Shown: positions 1 through 11,870, counted from the first letter of the stretch. The stretch is 64,000 nucleotides of DNA from Gambelia wislizenii (GCA_030847615.1 JAUMIR010000002.1:284870028-284934027), one strand, 5' to 3'. Program-made: numbers and translations. Notes: generated by a model not told the origin, from the sequence alone.

Positions 1-717
1 TGGCCCCTATCCTCTGGAGCAACTGAAAACGAGCATGTTTCACCTTCCATGTGACAACCCCTCACTATAATATAAATTATTATTTATAACCTATTATAAC
101 CTCTCAATCTTCTCTTCTTCAGACTATTTGCTCAGCAATTTCTCATAAGACATGGTTTGCAGATGTCCTCAATTCAACAGGCAGCAGATTAAAAATGTAA
201 TTATTATTTCTAATAAAGCCTTATCCTCTCCCAAAAAAAGATAGCTGGCTCCATCTTAGAGAAAGCAAACCCACATTCTCTACCACAGGAAGGAGCATGT
301 TCTAAAATGGAACCTTCCCAAACACTCCGAGTGAAAACCAAAGTATCCCTTTATACAATTTTTGATTGATATAATAGCTATGCAGATTTAATTGATTAAA
401 AGAGACAATTAATAAATTCAGATTTTGTAACCGAGCGAATGCCTTACAAAATATACATATAGCATTTGAAATGTGGCACAAAGGATTTTTTATTTTTCAC
501 TGAGTATATGCCTTGCAAACATATGCAATCACAAAACATATTCATCACACCACATATATAACAAAAATCAAGAAATAGGTCATTTTTAAAGAAAAGAATT
601 ATCTTTTGCTAACAATAGGATTCACAATATCTATTATTTTTCAAGCACCTAAAATAAATTTTAGCAGAGGGGCGGGGTATAAATAAATTTTATTATTTAT
701 TATTTATTATTATAAAT
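1..717. other. AT-rich non-coding stretch
   Basis: I see no gene, RNA or clear transposon here. The stretch is AT-rich with several short TTATTT runs near 690-717, directly before the TA target of the MITE at 720. It may be ordinary intron or intergenic DNA. Confidence 0.5.
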
Positions 718-719
718 TA

Positions 720-1112
720 CAGTTGTCCCTCCACATTCGCGAACTTAGCATTCGCGGTTTTGATTATTCGCGGTTTTGGGAGGGCCCCCCACCCTCCCAA
801 AACTGTGACAAGGGGCCTCCTGGAGGCCCCGTGAAGGCCCGGGGTGGGAGGGGGAGGCCCGGGGAGGCCCCATGAAGGCCTTGGGAGGGAGGGGGAGGGC
901 TGGGGAGGCATCCACGGGGCCTTGGGAGGGTCTCTGGAGGCCCCGTGAAGGCCTTGGAAGGGAGTGAGGAGTCTGGGGAAAGCAACTATGGGGTCTCAGG
1001 AGGCCCCATGGTCGCTTTGGTGGGGGAGGGGGAGGGCAATCATTATTCGCGGAATTTTCACGTGCGCGGGCATCTGGGGAACCTAACCCCCACGAATGTG
1101 AAAGGACGACTG
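720..1112. mobile_element. GC-rich Tigger-like MITE with TA target duplication
   Basis: The left end reads CAGTTGTCCCTCCACATTCG and the right end is its near inverse, CGAATGTGAAAGGACGACTG. TA dinucleotides flank both sides (718-719 and 1113-1114). TIRs beginning CAGTTGTCCCTC with a TA duplication are typical of TcMar-Tigger non-autonomous elements. The interior is unusually GC-rich, built of diverged GGAGGCCCCGTGAAGGCC-like units, unlike the AT-rich surroundings. There is no coding capacity; the short ORFs through it are low-complexity Pro/Gly translations. Confidence 0.8.
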
Positions 1113-1432
1113 TAGTGCTGTAATGCTGTGCACACTTGACTGCAAACAGAGTGAGACATAAACGTTATAAGTTACAATCTTATACAGACTTGCATAGGTA
1201 CAGACTCTACTGAACTCAATGCAACTTCCAATCAAACATTCATAGGATTGGGTTATAAGAAACTTCACATGAATGGGAACCTTAATAGAATCCGCATTGT
1301 TAAAATTTTGATGTGAAACATTTTAACTACATAAAGTATGTTTTTTTAAAAAAATGCATTAGCTTCTCAACTCAAAATAAAGAGTCTTCACTGTCTCTAT
1401 CAGAAAACCACAGATTATACATACAATAGTTA

Positions 1433-1756
1433 GGACTTTTTCAAAGGGGGGGGGTAACCGAGGAGGTCCGGAGTAGAACAGTGCTATCCTGCTTACAGCG
1501 CTCTGTTTCGGATGAACATGTTTCGCCGTCCTCCTCCTAACCTTCCTGCGTGCTTCCTCCATGCTGCGGGCGCAAGAAACGTGCCACTTTTATTGATGGA
1601 AAACCCGTCAATAAAAAGTGGTGCCTGAAGCACGGAGGAAGCACAGGGGAAGGTCGCAAGGAGGACAGCACCATCTGAAATGGAGCGCTGTAAGCAGGAC
1701 AGTGCCGTTCTTCTCCCGACCTCCTTAGGATTTCCCACACACACTTGAAAAAGTCC
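1433..1756. mobile_element. Fold-back (palindromic) Harbinger-like MITE, copy 1
   Basis: The 324-bp element is an imperfect inverted repeat along its whole length. It begins GGACTTTTTC and ends GAAAAAGTCC. The arms share blocks such as CCTGCTTACAGCGCTC and fold around a centre near 1602, where CACTTTTATTGA faces TCAATAAAAAGTG. The 3-bp direct repeat TTA flanks it (1430-1432 and 1757-1759). A TTA duplication and GG-starting TIR fit PIF/Harbinger. A second element with the same terminus lies at 51462-51777. No ORF of interest. Confidence 0.8.
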
Positions 1757-2267
1757 TTATTGAGCCCTTCCTAGTTCTTACTTCTTTCCCCTCTACACAA
1801 AATTATTCTCCAAAGCAGACATACTGTGAAACAAGGTAAGAAATTATTCAAGGGGAGGAACCTGACTCCCACTGAAGGTAGTAGAGTAGATTCAGATTCG
1901 TGGAGCATAATCTAGGTAGTACTTCTTTCCAGACGTCTGTTGTAGTAAACAGGAAGACTCTAGAGACCCATAATTTGGGGGGTAGGGGGTACTTTATCTT
2001 ACTGGTAGGATACTCCAGCCAAGCTAGACCCCTGTTTCACATGCTCTCTGAGGCATCCTCCATGGTTTGCCATGGATGTTTTAGGCATGTAAGGTAGCAA
2101 CCATCACTCCCAGATGTTCTCCCAGGATTATTCAGATGCTGCTGATATGCAGTCACTCTGTTGAGACTGGGGAATGGGGAAAACTACCAGACCCATCATC
2201 ACTACGTGCCTATGACAACACAGGTTGTGCAAAATCCCTATGCCACACATTTATATCACAGTTCTGG

Positions 2268-2475
2268 GTTGTTTTTGTATGCCTTCAAGTCATTTCAGAC
2301 TTACACTATCATAGTGTTTTCTTGCCAAGATCCATTCAGAGGAGGTTTGCATTCCCTTCCTCTTTAGGCTGAGAGAGTGAAATTTACCCAAGGTCACCCA
2401 GTGGGTTTCCATGGCTGAGTGAGGATTCCATCCCTGGAGTCCTAGTCCAAAACTCAAACCACACTGGCTATACAG
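2268..2475 (-). repeat. tRNA-derived SINE (squamate type), minus orientation
   Basis: The stretch carries the blocks TGCCTTCAAGTCATTTC, TTCTTGCCAAGAT and CAAGGTCACCCAGTGGGTTTCCATGG, each also found in the SINEs at 18584, 31360 and 62560. The tRNA-like head lies at the high-coordinate end, so the element points leftwards. It is diverged and the B box is degraded. Confidence 0.8.
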
Positions 2476-2581
2476 TCCTGGGGCAAGTACCAATTCATGA
2501 AAATAACAAACCATAACCATGCTAGCTATTTTTGGAACAGGCCTGTTCCAAAAAATGATTCTGCTCCCAATAGAGGATTCA

Positions 2582-2640
2582 TTTGTTTATTTAATATCCC
2601 ACCTTTCTCCCGGCATGGAACTCAAAGTGGCTTACTCTTG
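2582..2640 (-). repeat. L2 3-prime tail fragment
   Basis: TTATTTAATATCCCACCTTTCTCC followed by AAAGTGGCTTA resembles the inverted 3-prime terminus of the L2 copies at 28673 and 42682 (TTTATATCCCGCC...GGCGGCTTACA). Only the terminal tail is present. Confidence 0.55.
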
Positions 2641-3394
2641 CGGGTTTTGTCCAAATACCAGCTGATGCAGAATTGGGGAGCATCTTTTATTTCACCCAAT
2701 GAATGTAATATTTTGGCTGAACTAGTGTGGCAAGATGAGATGACCTATTGTCAAAGGCTGGGGGTGGCAAAAGAGGAAATAATAAAGATTCTCTGGGGAT
2801 TTAATCCCTAGTCTCATTTTCAGAAAGAGAGATCCCTTGAATGAAAACTTGTATTTCCTTTCCTCCAGGCTTCCTGCTCAACTTGTGTTAGCAAAACAAG
2901 AAGAAAAATAGCAAAATGAAATCATAGTGTACGTAAAGCCGATCTGTGGAGATTAAATGTGTTTCGCAGATGTTCAAGCTTCCCCCACCTTCCTAATGAA
3001 AAGATAATTGGAGAAAAATCACTGTGACCTAAAATTTCAAGCAACGTACGTTTTTAATTTCCCGCCCTGGTCAAAGGGGTCTGGATTGACAGCACTGGAG
3101 GCAAAAGGTCTGTGTGTGGAGGCGATGGGCCAAGAAGCATGGCAAGCATAACTACTCTGAAATCTCCCTCACCTCAGATGATGACATCACTCCTTTCAGC
3201 CTAAACACTCAAAGCCTAACATAAAACAACAGAAAAGCCTAAACATTTAAGGACCAAGACCAAGAGAAGAAAAGAAAGAGGCAGCTGACCCCTAGAGACT
3301 GTACCAGTGTTGGTAATGTTTGCCAAACGGACATTTATATCCTGCTTTTGAAAATCAAGTCTTTATATAGTGCTACACTGGCTTCCGGTAGTTT

Positions 3395-3675
3395 CCTGTA
3401 ATACAGGTCATCTCTGTTTACAACAGATCAGTACCCGTGGTTTCACTTACCCGCAGTAAGGGGGAAAAGATCTCTCTAAGCATTGGGAGGTCCTCTAGCA
3501 CAACTCTATGGTCAACTTCTGGCAGATGTCATGCCAGATGCCTAGAGAGGCATCCTTTCTATGAATTTTCTAGGTCCTCCAGTGTGAGTCTATTGCAGTT
3601 CGCTTTTATATGTGGTTTTGCATATGTGAGATAAGTACGAAAACGTATGCCTGTGGATATGGTGGGGAGATCTAT
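3395..3675. repeat. Possible degraded Tigger-like element
   Basis: TACAGGTCATCTCTGTTTAC at the left and a CCTGTGGATATGGTGG stretch at the right look like decayed ends of the CAGGTYRACC Tigger-like group seen at 48621 and 52705. Interior similarity is weak, so this is tentative. Confidence 0.3.
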
Positions 3676-3949
3676 AATTCAAAATGCTGACTGTGACTTT
3701 TAATGTCCGAAATGGCTCAAGCCCTCTTACTGAGAAGATCAGCTTCAACAAGCTGTTGCAGAAAGCACCCTCATTCATTCCATCTGTATGCCAAGTGCAT
3801 ATAACAAACATTCACACCAGCATTTTTGGTGGCTCCCTTGCATCTGTAGATCTCCTTGGGCTTATCTAAATGAGGGGGGGATGTGGATTGAGGCACACTA
3901 ACACCAATTCAAAGTAGCTTCGATTTGTCTTAATAGTTTCCTGGCAAAA

Positions 3950-4266
3950 TCACAGGCATGTGAAGCTATCCGCTTCTGCTATCCCGACAGGAATGCCTGC
4001 AAATCAAGATGGCAGGCATGAGTGAATTACTCATGTTTTTATTATCGCCAGTTGCCACCACCAAACAGTATTTAAAAAAAGCATACCTAAGGTGTGAAAA
4101 TACAATATTCCACCTAAGTAAATAAAATAAAAGAAAAAGGCTGTTTCGTTGCCTGAGCGCACAATCGTTACAGTTAAAATCCAAGATGGCAGTTCTGGGC
4201 ATATGCCTTGTTAGCAAGCCCCACCCCCAGCCCATGTCTGACCAATCAGCTTCCACTTCTGCTCTT
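3950..4266. repeat. Repeat family A, copy 1, left part (interrupted by LINE)
   Basis: This segment resembles 35445-35790: both contain AATGCCTGC/CATGCCTGC, a CACAATCG-TACAGT block, AAGATGGCAGTTC, GCCTTGTTAGCAAGC and CATGTCTGACCAATCAGC in the same order. The copy stops at 4266, where a LINE is inserted, and resumes at 8662. I do not recognise the family; the CCAATCAG motif is suggestive of an LTR or MITE with promoter motifs, but no terminus is clear. Confidence 0.7.
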
Positions 4267-5131
4267 TTTAAAAAATTATTTTTATTCTTTCCAATTTTCC
4301 ATACAAAAATGTCCAATATACATCATTAATTGTTCAATATTTATAAATACCTCTCCATTGACGCCCCCTTGTCGTGGGAGAGAGGCTTGCGTACCCTAAT
4401 GATGTTTTGAGCTATGCTGGCGGTGGCACAATAGCCACCGGTAGGGTCTCCCATGCCAGACAGATCAAAACCGAAGGGTCTGACAAAGAGCGTCAAAGGG
4501 CAGGATGGGCTCTCTAGCCTTATGGCAACCGTCCTAGGAGAAGGAAAACTCTAATCCCAAACCCAGGCAGATGGTGCTCGTCCAACCCTAAAAGGTCAAC
4601 CATCTAAGAGAAGGAAACTCGAATCAAACCTACGGCCCGAGGACCTAGCTGCTACCATCCATGCTTGCAAGGCCAAAGCAGATGAACCTTTGGTTTAAAG
4701 GGTGAGACCAGTTCTGTGCATGCTGCGCTCCACCAGAAAAATCCATTGCAAAGGTTTGAAGGACAAATCCAATTACAAAAAAAAAAAAAAAAAGCCCTGT
4801 AGCGATAGGCAAGGGACGAAATGGCAGATTTACTAAAGATGCACTGGAAGCCACAGACCCAACACTGCATGCAGGCGGTTCAGGACTTTGGTCGCTCGAG
4901 GCTGACCTGGGAGATGACAGTCTTGTTCGGCAGCATCCTGAACAACCAAGCAGCCTTTTTTAAGGAGAGCACTGCTTGCTCCATATGGAGAGAGGCCTAG
5001 AAAAGGTGGCCTAACGAAAGCTCATCCCCAACTACCTGGTTGGCTAGCCGGAGCCAACGGGAATCTTCTGATGCGGTCAAACCAAGGCAAAGAAACAAAG
5101 GCGCACACCGGCCTCCAAAGGTGTAAATAAA

Positions 5132-8100
5132 ATGACGCTTGCATGCTGGAACATCAGAACCATGCGGGACTCTGAAGATAGTGGATGGCCTGAGCATCGT
5201 TCTGCTCTAATAGCCCATAAACTATCACGACTTAATATTGACATCGCTGCTCTTAGTGAAGTTCGTCTCCATGAGGAAGGCAGCCTTAAAGAACACGGCG
5301 CTAGCTACACACTTTACTGGTCTGGCAAACCCAAAACCGAAAAACATCTTTCAGGAGTAGGCTTCATGATTAAAAAGTCCATTGCCTCCAAACTCGAAAC
5401 CTTGCCAACAGGACACTCTGATCACATTATTTCCTTAAGCCTCCCACATGTTGTTCTCTTTAGTATATATGCCCCAACTATGCAAGCCGACCCTGTAGAG
5501 AAAGACAAATTCTACACAGACCTACACCACCTCATACAAAAAGTCCCTGTAGAAGATAAAATTATTATCCTTGGTGACTTCAATGCCAGAGTAGGAAAGA
5601 ACTCCGAAGCCTGGAAAGGTGTCTTAGGCAAGCATGGTGTTGGAAATCGTAATGATAACGGACGCCTCTTGCTAGAGTTCTGTGCAGAACAACAGCTGAC
5701 TATTACAAACACTATCTTTCAGCAGAAAGATAGCTTGAAGACAACCTGGATGCATTCCCGATCCAAACATTGGCACCTCATTGACTATGTTCTAGTCCGC
5801 CAGAGAAACATTCGCGATGTCTGCCATACTCGAGTGATGCCCAGTGCAGAATGCCAAACAGATCATCGCCTCGTCAGATGTAAACTAAATCTTCATCTTA
5901 AGTTCAAACCTAAGAGGGGTGGCATCTTAAAGAAGAGACTCCAAATCAACAATCTTCAACAAGCTACCATGAGAGACAACTTCCAGACAAACCTGCAAAC
6001 AAAACTTGAAGACCATCCTATAGATCCTTCTCCTACAGTGCTTTGGCAACATATCAAAAACAGTATCCTCCAGTCTGCAGAAGAATCCCTCGGGTTCTCC
6101 CACAAGAAAAATCAAGACTGGTTTGATGAAAACAACCAAGAGATCCAGGAGCTGTTGGCAAAGAAGAGAACTGCTCACCAGGCATACCTCGCCCAGCCAA
6201 CTTGCCATGTAAGAAAAGCAGCTTTCCGTCTCACATGTAGTAAACTTCAACAAAAACCCCGAGACATGCAGAACAAGTGGTGGATCAATATAGCAGAAAA
6301 GACACAACGCTGTGCAGATCTGGGGGACTCTAGAGGATTTTATGAAGCTCTTAAGGCAGTGTTTGGACCTACTTATCAGGTCCAAAGCTCCTTATACAGT
6401 ACAGATGGACAAACATTAATTACTGATAAAGCCACCATCCTGAATCGATGGGCTGAACACTTTCAAAGTCTCTTTAGTGCCAACCGAGTAGTCCAAGGCT
6501 CAGCTATCGAACATATGATACAAAAACCAATGAAAAATGAATTAGACATAGCTCCCACTTTGGAAGAGACCCTTAAGGCCATATAGCAGATGAAAAACGG
6601 CAAGGCAGCTGGGATTGATGGAATCCCACCTGAAGTCTGGAAACATGGAGGTCATGTACTCCATGATAAATTCCACGAACTCCTTGTGAATTGCTGGGAA
6701 AAGGGGGAATTGCCATCAGATCTCCAAGATGTAGTCATCATCACCCTGTACAAGAAAAAAGGAGCAAAATCCGATTGCTCAAACTATCGAGGCATAACAC
6801 TGCTCTCTATTGCTGGAAAAATCCTTGCAAGGATACTCCTGAACAGATTAGTTCCTGCTATTGCAGAAGAACTTCTTCCTGAAAGCCAATGTGGCTTCAG
6901 AGCCAATAGGAGTACTACAGATATGGTATTTACCCTTAGACAACTGCAAGAGAAATGTAGAGAGCAGAACAAGGGTCTCTATGTAACATCTGTCGACCTC
7001 ACCAAAGCCTTCGACACCGTGAGTAGGAAAGGTCTCTGGCAGATCCTGGAAAGACTAAGATGTCCCCGAAAATTCCTTTAAATGATTATCTTGCTACACG
7101 AGGGCCAGCGCGGTCAAGTCAGATATGGCAATGCTCTTTCAGAGCCCTTTCTAATAACTAATGGAGTGAAGCAAGGTTGTGTTCTTGCACCAACTTTATT
7201 TACAATCTTCTTCAGCATGATGCTCCAAAGGGCTGCGGCAGAGCTCGAAGAAGACGACGGCATCTATATACGTTACCGTACTGATGGTAGCTTGTTTAAC
7301 TTAAGCCGTCTGAGGGCTCGTACTAAGACTCTAAACTATCTAATTCGTGAGCTGCTCTTCGCCGATGCTGCTGCCCTTGTTGCCCACACAGAAGCAGCTC
7401 TGCAGCACCTAACATCCTGCTTTGCAACAGCTGCAGAGCTGTTTGGGCTGGAAGTCAACCTGAAGAAAACGGAAGTTCTTTACCAGCCTGCACCACAGGA
7501 CAAACACCACCATCCCCACATTGCCGTCGGAAACTCTGTGCTTAAGTCCGTTCAGCAGTTCACCTATCTGGGAAGTACCATCTCCTCAGATGCCAAGATT
7601 GACAAAGAGATCAATCTTTTTTTTTTTTAGTTATTTATACCCTGCTCTTCAGCCACAAGGCTATCAGAGCAGCTTACAAATTGTTTTAAGTAATAGCTAT
7701 TTACACATCTACACTGCATTAAACAGTTTCCAATGTGTGTTAGCTAATTGCCCCCACAAGCTGGGTACTCAGTTTACCTACCCACGAAAGGTTGGAAGGC
7801 TGAGTGAACCTTGGAGCCCACTGGAATCGAACTTGCAACGTGGTGGCTTGCAGTACTGGCATTTAACCACTGCGCCACACAGATTAGCAAAAGCACATAG
7901 CGCATTTGGAAGACTTTACAAAAGAGTCTGGAGTAATAAACACCTGAGGTGAAACACAAAAATCAGTGTGTATAGAGCCATTGTACTGTCTATTCTCCTT
8001 TATGGGTCTGAAACATGGGTCACCTATCGCCACTACTTATGACTCCTCGAACGCTTCCATCAGCGCTGTCTACGCACAATCCTAAATATACACTGGACTG

Positions 8101-8562
8101 AGTATGTGACGAATGTTGCTGTCCTTGAGCAAGCAGGGATCACCAGCATTGAGGCCATGATATTGAGAACACAGCTGCACTGGGCAGGGCATGTTTCTAG
8201 GATGGAGGACCATCGCATCCCCAAAATAGTATTCTACAGTGAACTCGCCGCGGGTCAGCGTAAGAGGGGCGCTCCAAAAAAAGTGATACAAGGACTCCCT
8301 GAAACAACATCTCGGCCAAATGGATCACCAACAATGGTCCACCCTGGCCTCACATCGGGAGGCATGGAGACGCACTATCCACAATGCTGCAGCCTTATTT
8401 GAGAACTCACGCTGAACAAGTCTTGAAGAGAAACGACAACGCAGAAAGAATCACAACCCAAAAACATCACCCAAGGAGACCTTCTGCTGTGCTTTCTGCA
8501 ACCGGATTGGCCTTTTTAGTCATCAGTGCGCTTGCAGAAAGAGCGGGATGAGTCCTTCCTGA
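5132..8562 (+). pseudogene. LINE ORF: APE endonuclease, reverse transcriptase, zinc finger (broken)
   Basis: The frame opens with an AP-endonuclease-like domain (CWNIRT, ALSEVRL, ILGDFNARVG, and TDHRLV near residue 246). It continues into reverse transcriptase with GIDGIPPEVW, SNYRGITLLS, SVDLTKAFDTV and NGVKQGCVLAPTLF. Such proteins nick target DNA and prime cDNA synthesis on the nick. The frame is interrupted by TAG (6584-6586), TAA (7079-7081), a SINE at about 7614-7892 and frameshifts after it. The catalytic YXDD box reads F-A-D-A, so the second Asp is lost. After the SINE the frame resumes with AKAHSAFGRLYKRVW, then YGSETWVTY and LHWAGHVSRM. The last part encodes a finger-like C-x2-C...H-x3-C ending at 8562. 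All domains are recognisable; none of the protein could be made intact. Confidence 0.9.
7614..7892 (-). mobile_element. tRNA-derived SINE with L2-like tail, inserted in the LINE ORF
   Basis: Read on the minus strand, the element starts with a tRNA-like head holding a GTGGCGCAGTGG A-box and a GTTCGATTCC B-box. It passes through a body with GAGTACCCAGCTTG and ends in GAGCAGGGTATAAATAACT followed by an A-run. The last ~50 bp resemble the 3-prime end of the L2 copies in this window (GGGGCGGGATATAAATAAA), which suggests mobilisation by L2 machinery, as for MIR. It splits the LINE between the EINL and AKAHSAFG coding segments. Confidence 0.85.
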
Positions 8563-8584
8563 ATCTTCGTTTGTGAAGAGAAAG

Positions 8585-8586
<2 letters not shown>

Positions 8587-8620
<34 letters not shown>
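8587..8620. repeat. (AG)n microsatellite
   Basis: An uninterrupted AG run in the 3-prime end of the LINE insertion. It may derive from the LINE tail. Confidence 0.95.
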
Positions 8621-8624
<4 letters not shown>

Positions 8625-8661
8625 ATTTATAAATACAAACACTACTCCCATTCTCCTCCTT

Positions 8662-8850
8662 AGCTTCCACGTCTGCTCTTATCGGGAATGCAAATGAATG
8701 CAAATCCGATTGTCCCAACAAGCAGGAATACACATTCCCCACAGAGCTTTTTAAAAACTTTGGGGAAAGCCACGAAGGCTTTCCCAGCAGAGTTACGGTG
8801 GATTTGGCTCCTCTCCTTCTGAATACTGCAATTCAATGCAGAATGCCATT
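8662..8850. repeat. Repeat family A, copy 1, right part
   Basis: Continuation of the element broken by the LINE. It begins with the duplicated target and then matches 35790-35930 in layout: ACATTCCCC, a CTTTGGGGAAAGCC/AAAATACAGGAAAAGC block, AAGGCTTTCC/AAGGTTTTTCC and CTCCTTC near the end. Confidence 0.6.
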
Positions 8851-11600
8851 AAGAACACGTGTCGTATTCCCAACGAATTCCATGAAGATTATTTTGACCA
8901 TTTAGGCAACACCCTTATCTCAGATATTTTACAGAGTTCTGTGTATTCTGCAGAACCACTATGAGACATTTTTAACTGGGAGCCTAGACTGTTGAGCTGT
9001 TCAGAAATAACTTCTGAGATCCTGCATTGCAGAAACATAGTGTAAACATTCCACATGCAGAACTACGATATGCCTCCCCTCTCATCCCCCAAACTCACCT
9101 TTTAGATGCAGGATTCCCACCCCTTCAACCATTTAATGACTGGTAGAGAGAAGGGTGCACCACAGAAGTGTTTGGTCATGACTCTAGAGCCCAGTATGGT
9201 GGGCAAATATTAGCAGGCTGAGTGTGACCCCCGGAGCCCACTTTTGTGACTACAGCAATCCTCCCACCTGTCTCCCAACCCACCAAAATTAAAACATGGG
9301 GCAATTTTGAGGCAATCATTGCACCCAAACCATGCAACCTCCTAAATGATAGAGAAGGAGGAATATCACAGAGCTCAAGTGCTGGCTCATGCTGTGATTC
9401 ATGTTGCAATACTACTCATGCTCTGTTGGTGGTGTTGAGGCACAAAGTAAAGAGGCTAGTGAATACTGAAAAGATAGAAGAGGGGAGTGGGAGAGAGAGA
9501 CGACTATGAGGTGGAGCTTGAGAATCAGAGAACAATGACAGAGAAAGAAATGGGGTAAAGAAGAAAGGAGGTGAGCACTTAGTATGTGACCAATAAAGGA
9601 GGTTGATGGGGGATGATTTAATTGTGGGACTTTTCTCCCCAAGCGGGAAAACGGGAAAGAGAAAGAGAAGGGATCCTTTTGGAACAAGGCCCAAATATTG
9701 TATGTTCTAAACAGATGTCGACCAGCAGCATTGGCCACTGGAAAAGCACAATTTGATGACACGTGCAACGTTAGACAAAAGTACAAGCTGAGCCCTTGCA
9801 ATGTTGCAGTCATAGTTATGTTACCTCAGGGCTTGGGGGGGGGAGAGCTGCCTTTCCCCATTAAATCAAGACTGGTAGCGACTCCCTTCTGGCCTGTCTG
9901 GGTCATCTTCCTTTTCTTCTTCACCACAGCTTGGCATGGTGTCAGGCTGCCATTACGGTTCACTTGGGCACAGATCACCCTCAGAGACACTGACCCACTT
10001 TCCCTCAGTTCTCTCCACCTCCCCTTCCTTTATGCCCTTTTATGTTACATGCAGGAAATCTCCACCTACTTCCAGTGTAAATTATGCAGGGAGGAGCAAT
10101 GCAGAGTGGATGTTAAAAGAACAGAACTAAAGCAGGAGGAGATGCTCTGATGAGCAGGGAGGGGTGGCAAATAGAAAAGGGAAATATGGCCACATGCAGA
10201 ATGAGAACTAGAGGGAAAGAGAATGAAACTGAGGCAAGTAAAGACAAAAAATGGGGGGAGGATTTTTCAAATTGCATAACAATCCTCTGTGGCTCACAGT
10301 TTGTGGTCTATTAGCTCAGGTTGTGAGGCAAGGTGAATTCTGACTGATAGATTGGATTCTTCATATATGCTGAGAAATCCATGACTGATAACCATCTTAA
10401 CAATGAGCTTAAGAGGGAAATAAAATGTGAAACCAAATGGGGAGGTTCCCCTTGAAGTGAAACATTTGGAGAATTCTATGGAAAATCAAAATCAAACACA
10501 TTCCAGGTTGTTATCAGATTTGACCTAAAACATATTTGAAGCAAAATTGGAGTCCCCCACCTCCCGTTTCAGCCCAAAACAACTAAAGTATTTCAGGTGA
10601 GTCCAAAAGAATGTTGATAGATTTCCTCAAATAAGACAGGCATTCTTCATTGCATCCTTAAACTGTTATCAGGATATTTCCTGAAATAAAATTCAAAGTG
10701 AATTTGGAGGTGCTTCCTCAGGTAAATACTTCTGAGGACAGCCAAGTAACTTCTGGTTCACATCTTGTGTAACTTCCCCAGGCCCTGAAATTCACACGCC
10801 CTACATGGTACTGATGGGATTAAATTATTAGGAAAGAAGAATGGATGTACTGTAAATTGTCAGTTCTAGAGACTGGTGAAACTGGTAAACAAAGAGAAAA
10901 CATGAGAAATTTGCTGAGGCAGGGTAAAGGGAATGGATGGTCCCTAGCTTACAGAGATGCCACATGTAAATACCGGATCACTGGTCTGAGCCCTTCTTTT
11001 TATTTCTCAACGCATCTGACTGTTCCTGTCTTTCTGCTAAGAGTCTCCCTCTATTTTCTCACTATAAAAAGCTACATAGAAGGTTTGAGCATAAGAAAAA
11101 CGGGAAGGGAACAGGGATCTATCTGTTGGATGAGATTTAGTAGTCTTAATGAAAAAACTTTCCTCCCACCCTCCAATCAACTTCCTGCTGCTATGATATT
11201 ATGAAAGCAGAACACAGTGAACAAGTATGATTAGGAGGATATCCCAGACCATATGTGGTGGGGGAAGGGAACTGAGAAGGACAGCAAAGACCCTTCATCA
11301 GGTATGCACAACGTGCCTGAGATTTACATTAAAAGCACCCATTTTAGAAGTGCAGATGTGGAAGCCAAGGAAACAAGACAGCATCAAGCTTCATTTGTCC
11401 ATTCCTTCAAATTTCCCGAGACTGAAAAACAGACAAAAAGAAATGCTATTCTGTGCACACCTACCCAGGACAAAGACCCACTGGATAATCAAAAAAATCT
11501 TTAAAATAAAACAAAATAAATAAATTCTTGCTCATCTCAAAATAAGAATGAAATATGCACTTAAACTCCCAAACTGGAAGTTTTCAATCACAGGTAATGT
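8851..11600. other. Non-coding stretch, no gene recognised
   Basis: I see no conserved domain, RNA or clear transposon end here. ORFs of up to 150 codons occur on both strands but are low-complexity or composed of unlikely residues and lack any family signature. The stretch may be old, decayed repeats and intron or intergenic sequence. Confidence 0.5.
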
Positions 11601-11617
11601 AACTGGATACTGGTTAG

Positions 11618-11870
11618 GGATATAAATCCTTGATTATATCCTTGCATGCAAGGACAAATAACTAGTGAATTTTTTCTCCCCACTTAGGCATCATCCCCAT
11701 ATTCAAATGCCCCACAGTGTTGCAGAGAAATTATTCTGTGGAGAAATACATGTGGGGGTTTTGCACAAAAACATGTTTTCTGCACAGATATCATGAATTT
11801 TGCACACACATACACACACACACACACACACGCAACCCCATATGTATTTCTTCACAGAATAATTCGTACA
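11618..11870 (+). repeat. Dispersed repeat family T, copy 1 (with (CA)n)
   Basis: The copy begins TTAGGGATATAAATCCTT and contains GGGTTTTGCACAAAAACATG followed by a (CA)n run at about 11803-11830. The same pairing of a TAGGGATG-like end with TTTTGCACAAAAA stretches occurs at 49130, 56430 and 58720. Diverged; the right end was not determined. Confidence 0.45.

Larger units (their letters stand above)
4267..8661 (+). mobile_element. APE-type LINE insertion with 19-bp target duplication
   Basis: A non-LTR retrotransposon inserted in repeat family A. The duplicated target AGCTTCCAC[T/G]TCTGCTCTT occurs at 4248-4266 and 8662-8680, with one mismatch. The body contains a roughly 0.85-kb 5-prime leader, an apurinic endonuclease/reverse transcriptase reading frame from about 5132, a C-terminal Cys/His finger, and a 3-prime end with an (AG)n run. 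At about 4.1 kb without the nested SINE it looks near full length. The copy is dead (see the reading-frame entry). The clade was not settled; the protein style is that of widespread metazoan LINEs often mis-annotated as craniofacial development protein 2-like. Confidence 0.85.

Noticed and set aside
9698..10150. 150-codon ORF on the plus strand
   Set aside because: Begins in ordinary DNA, has a poly-G derived stretch, and no recognisable motif or homologous feel; likely chance.
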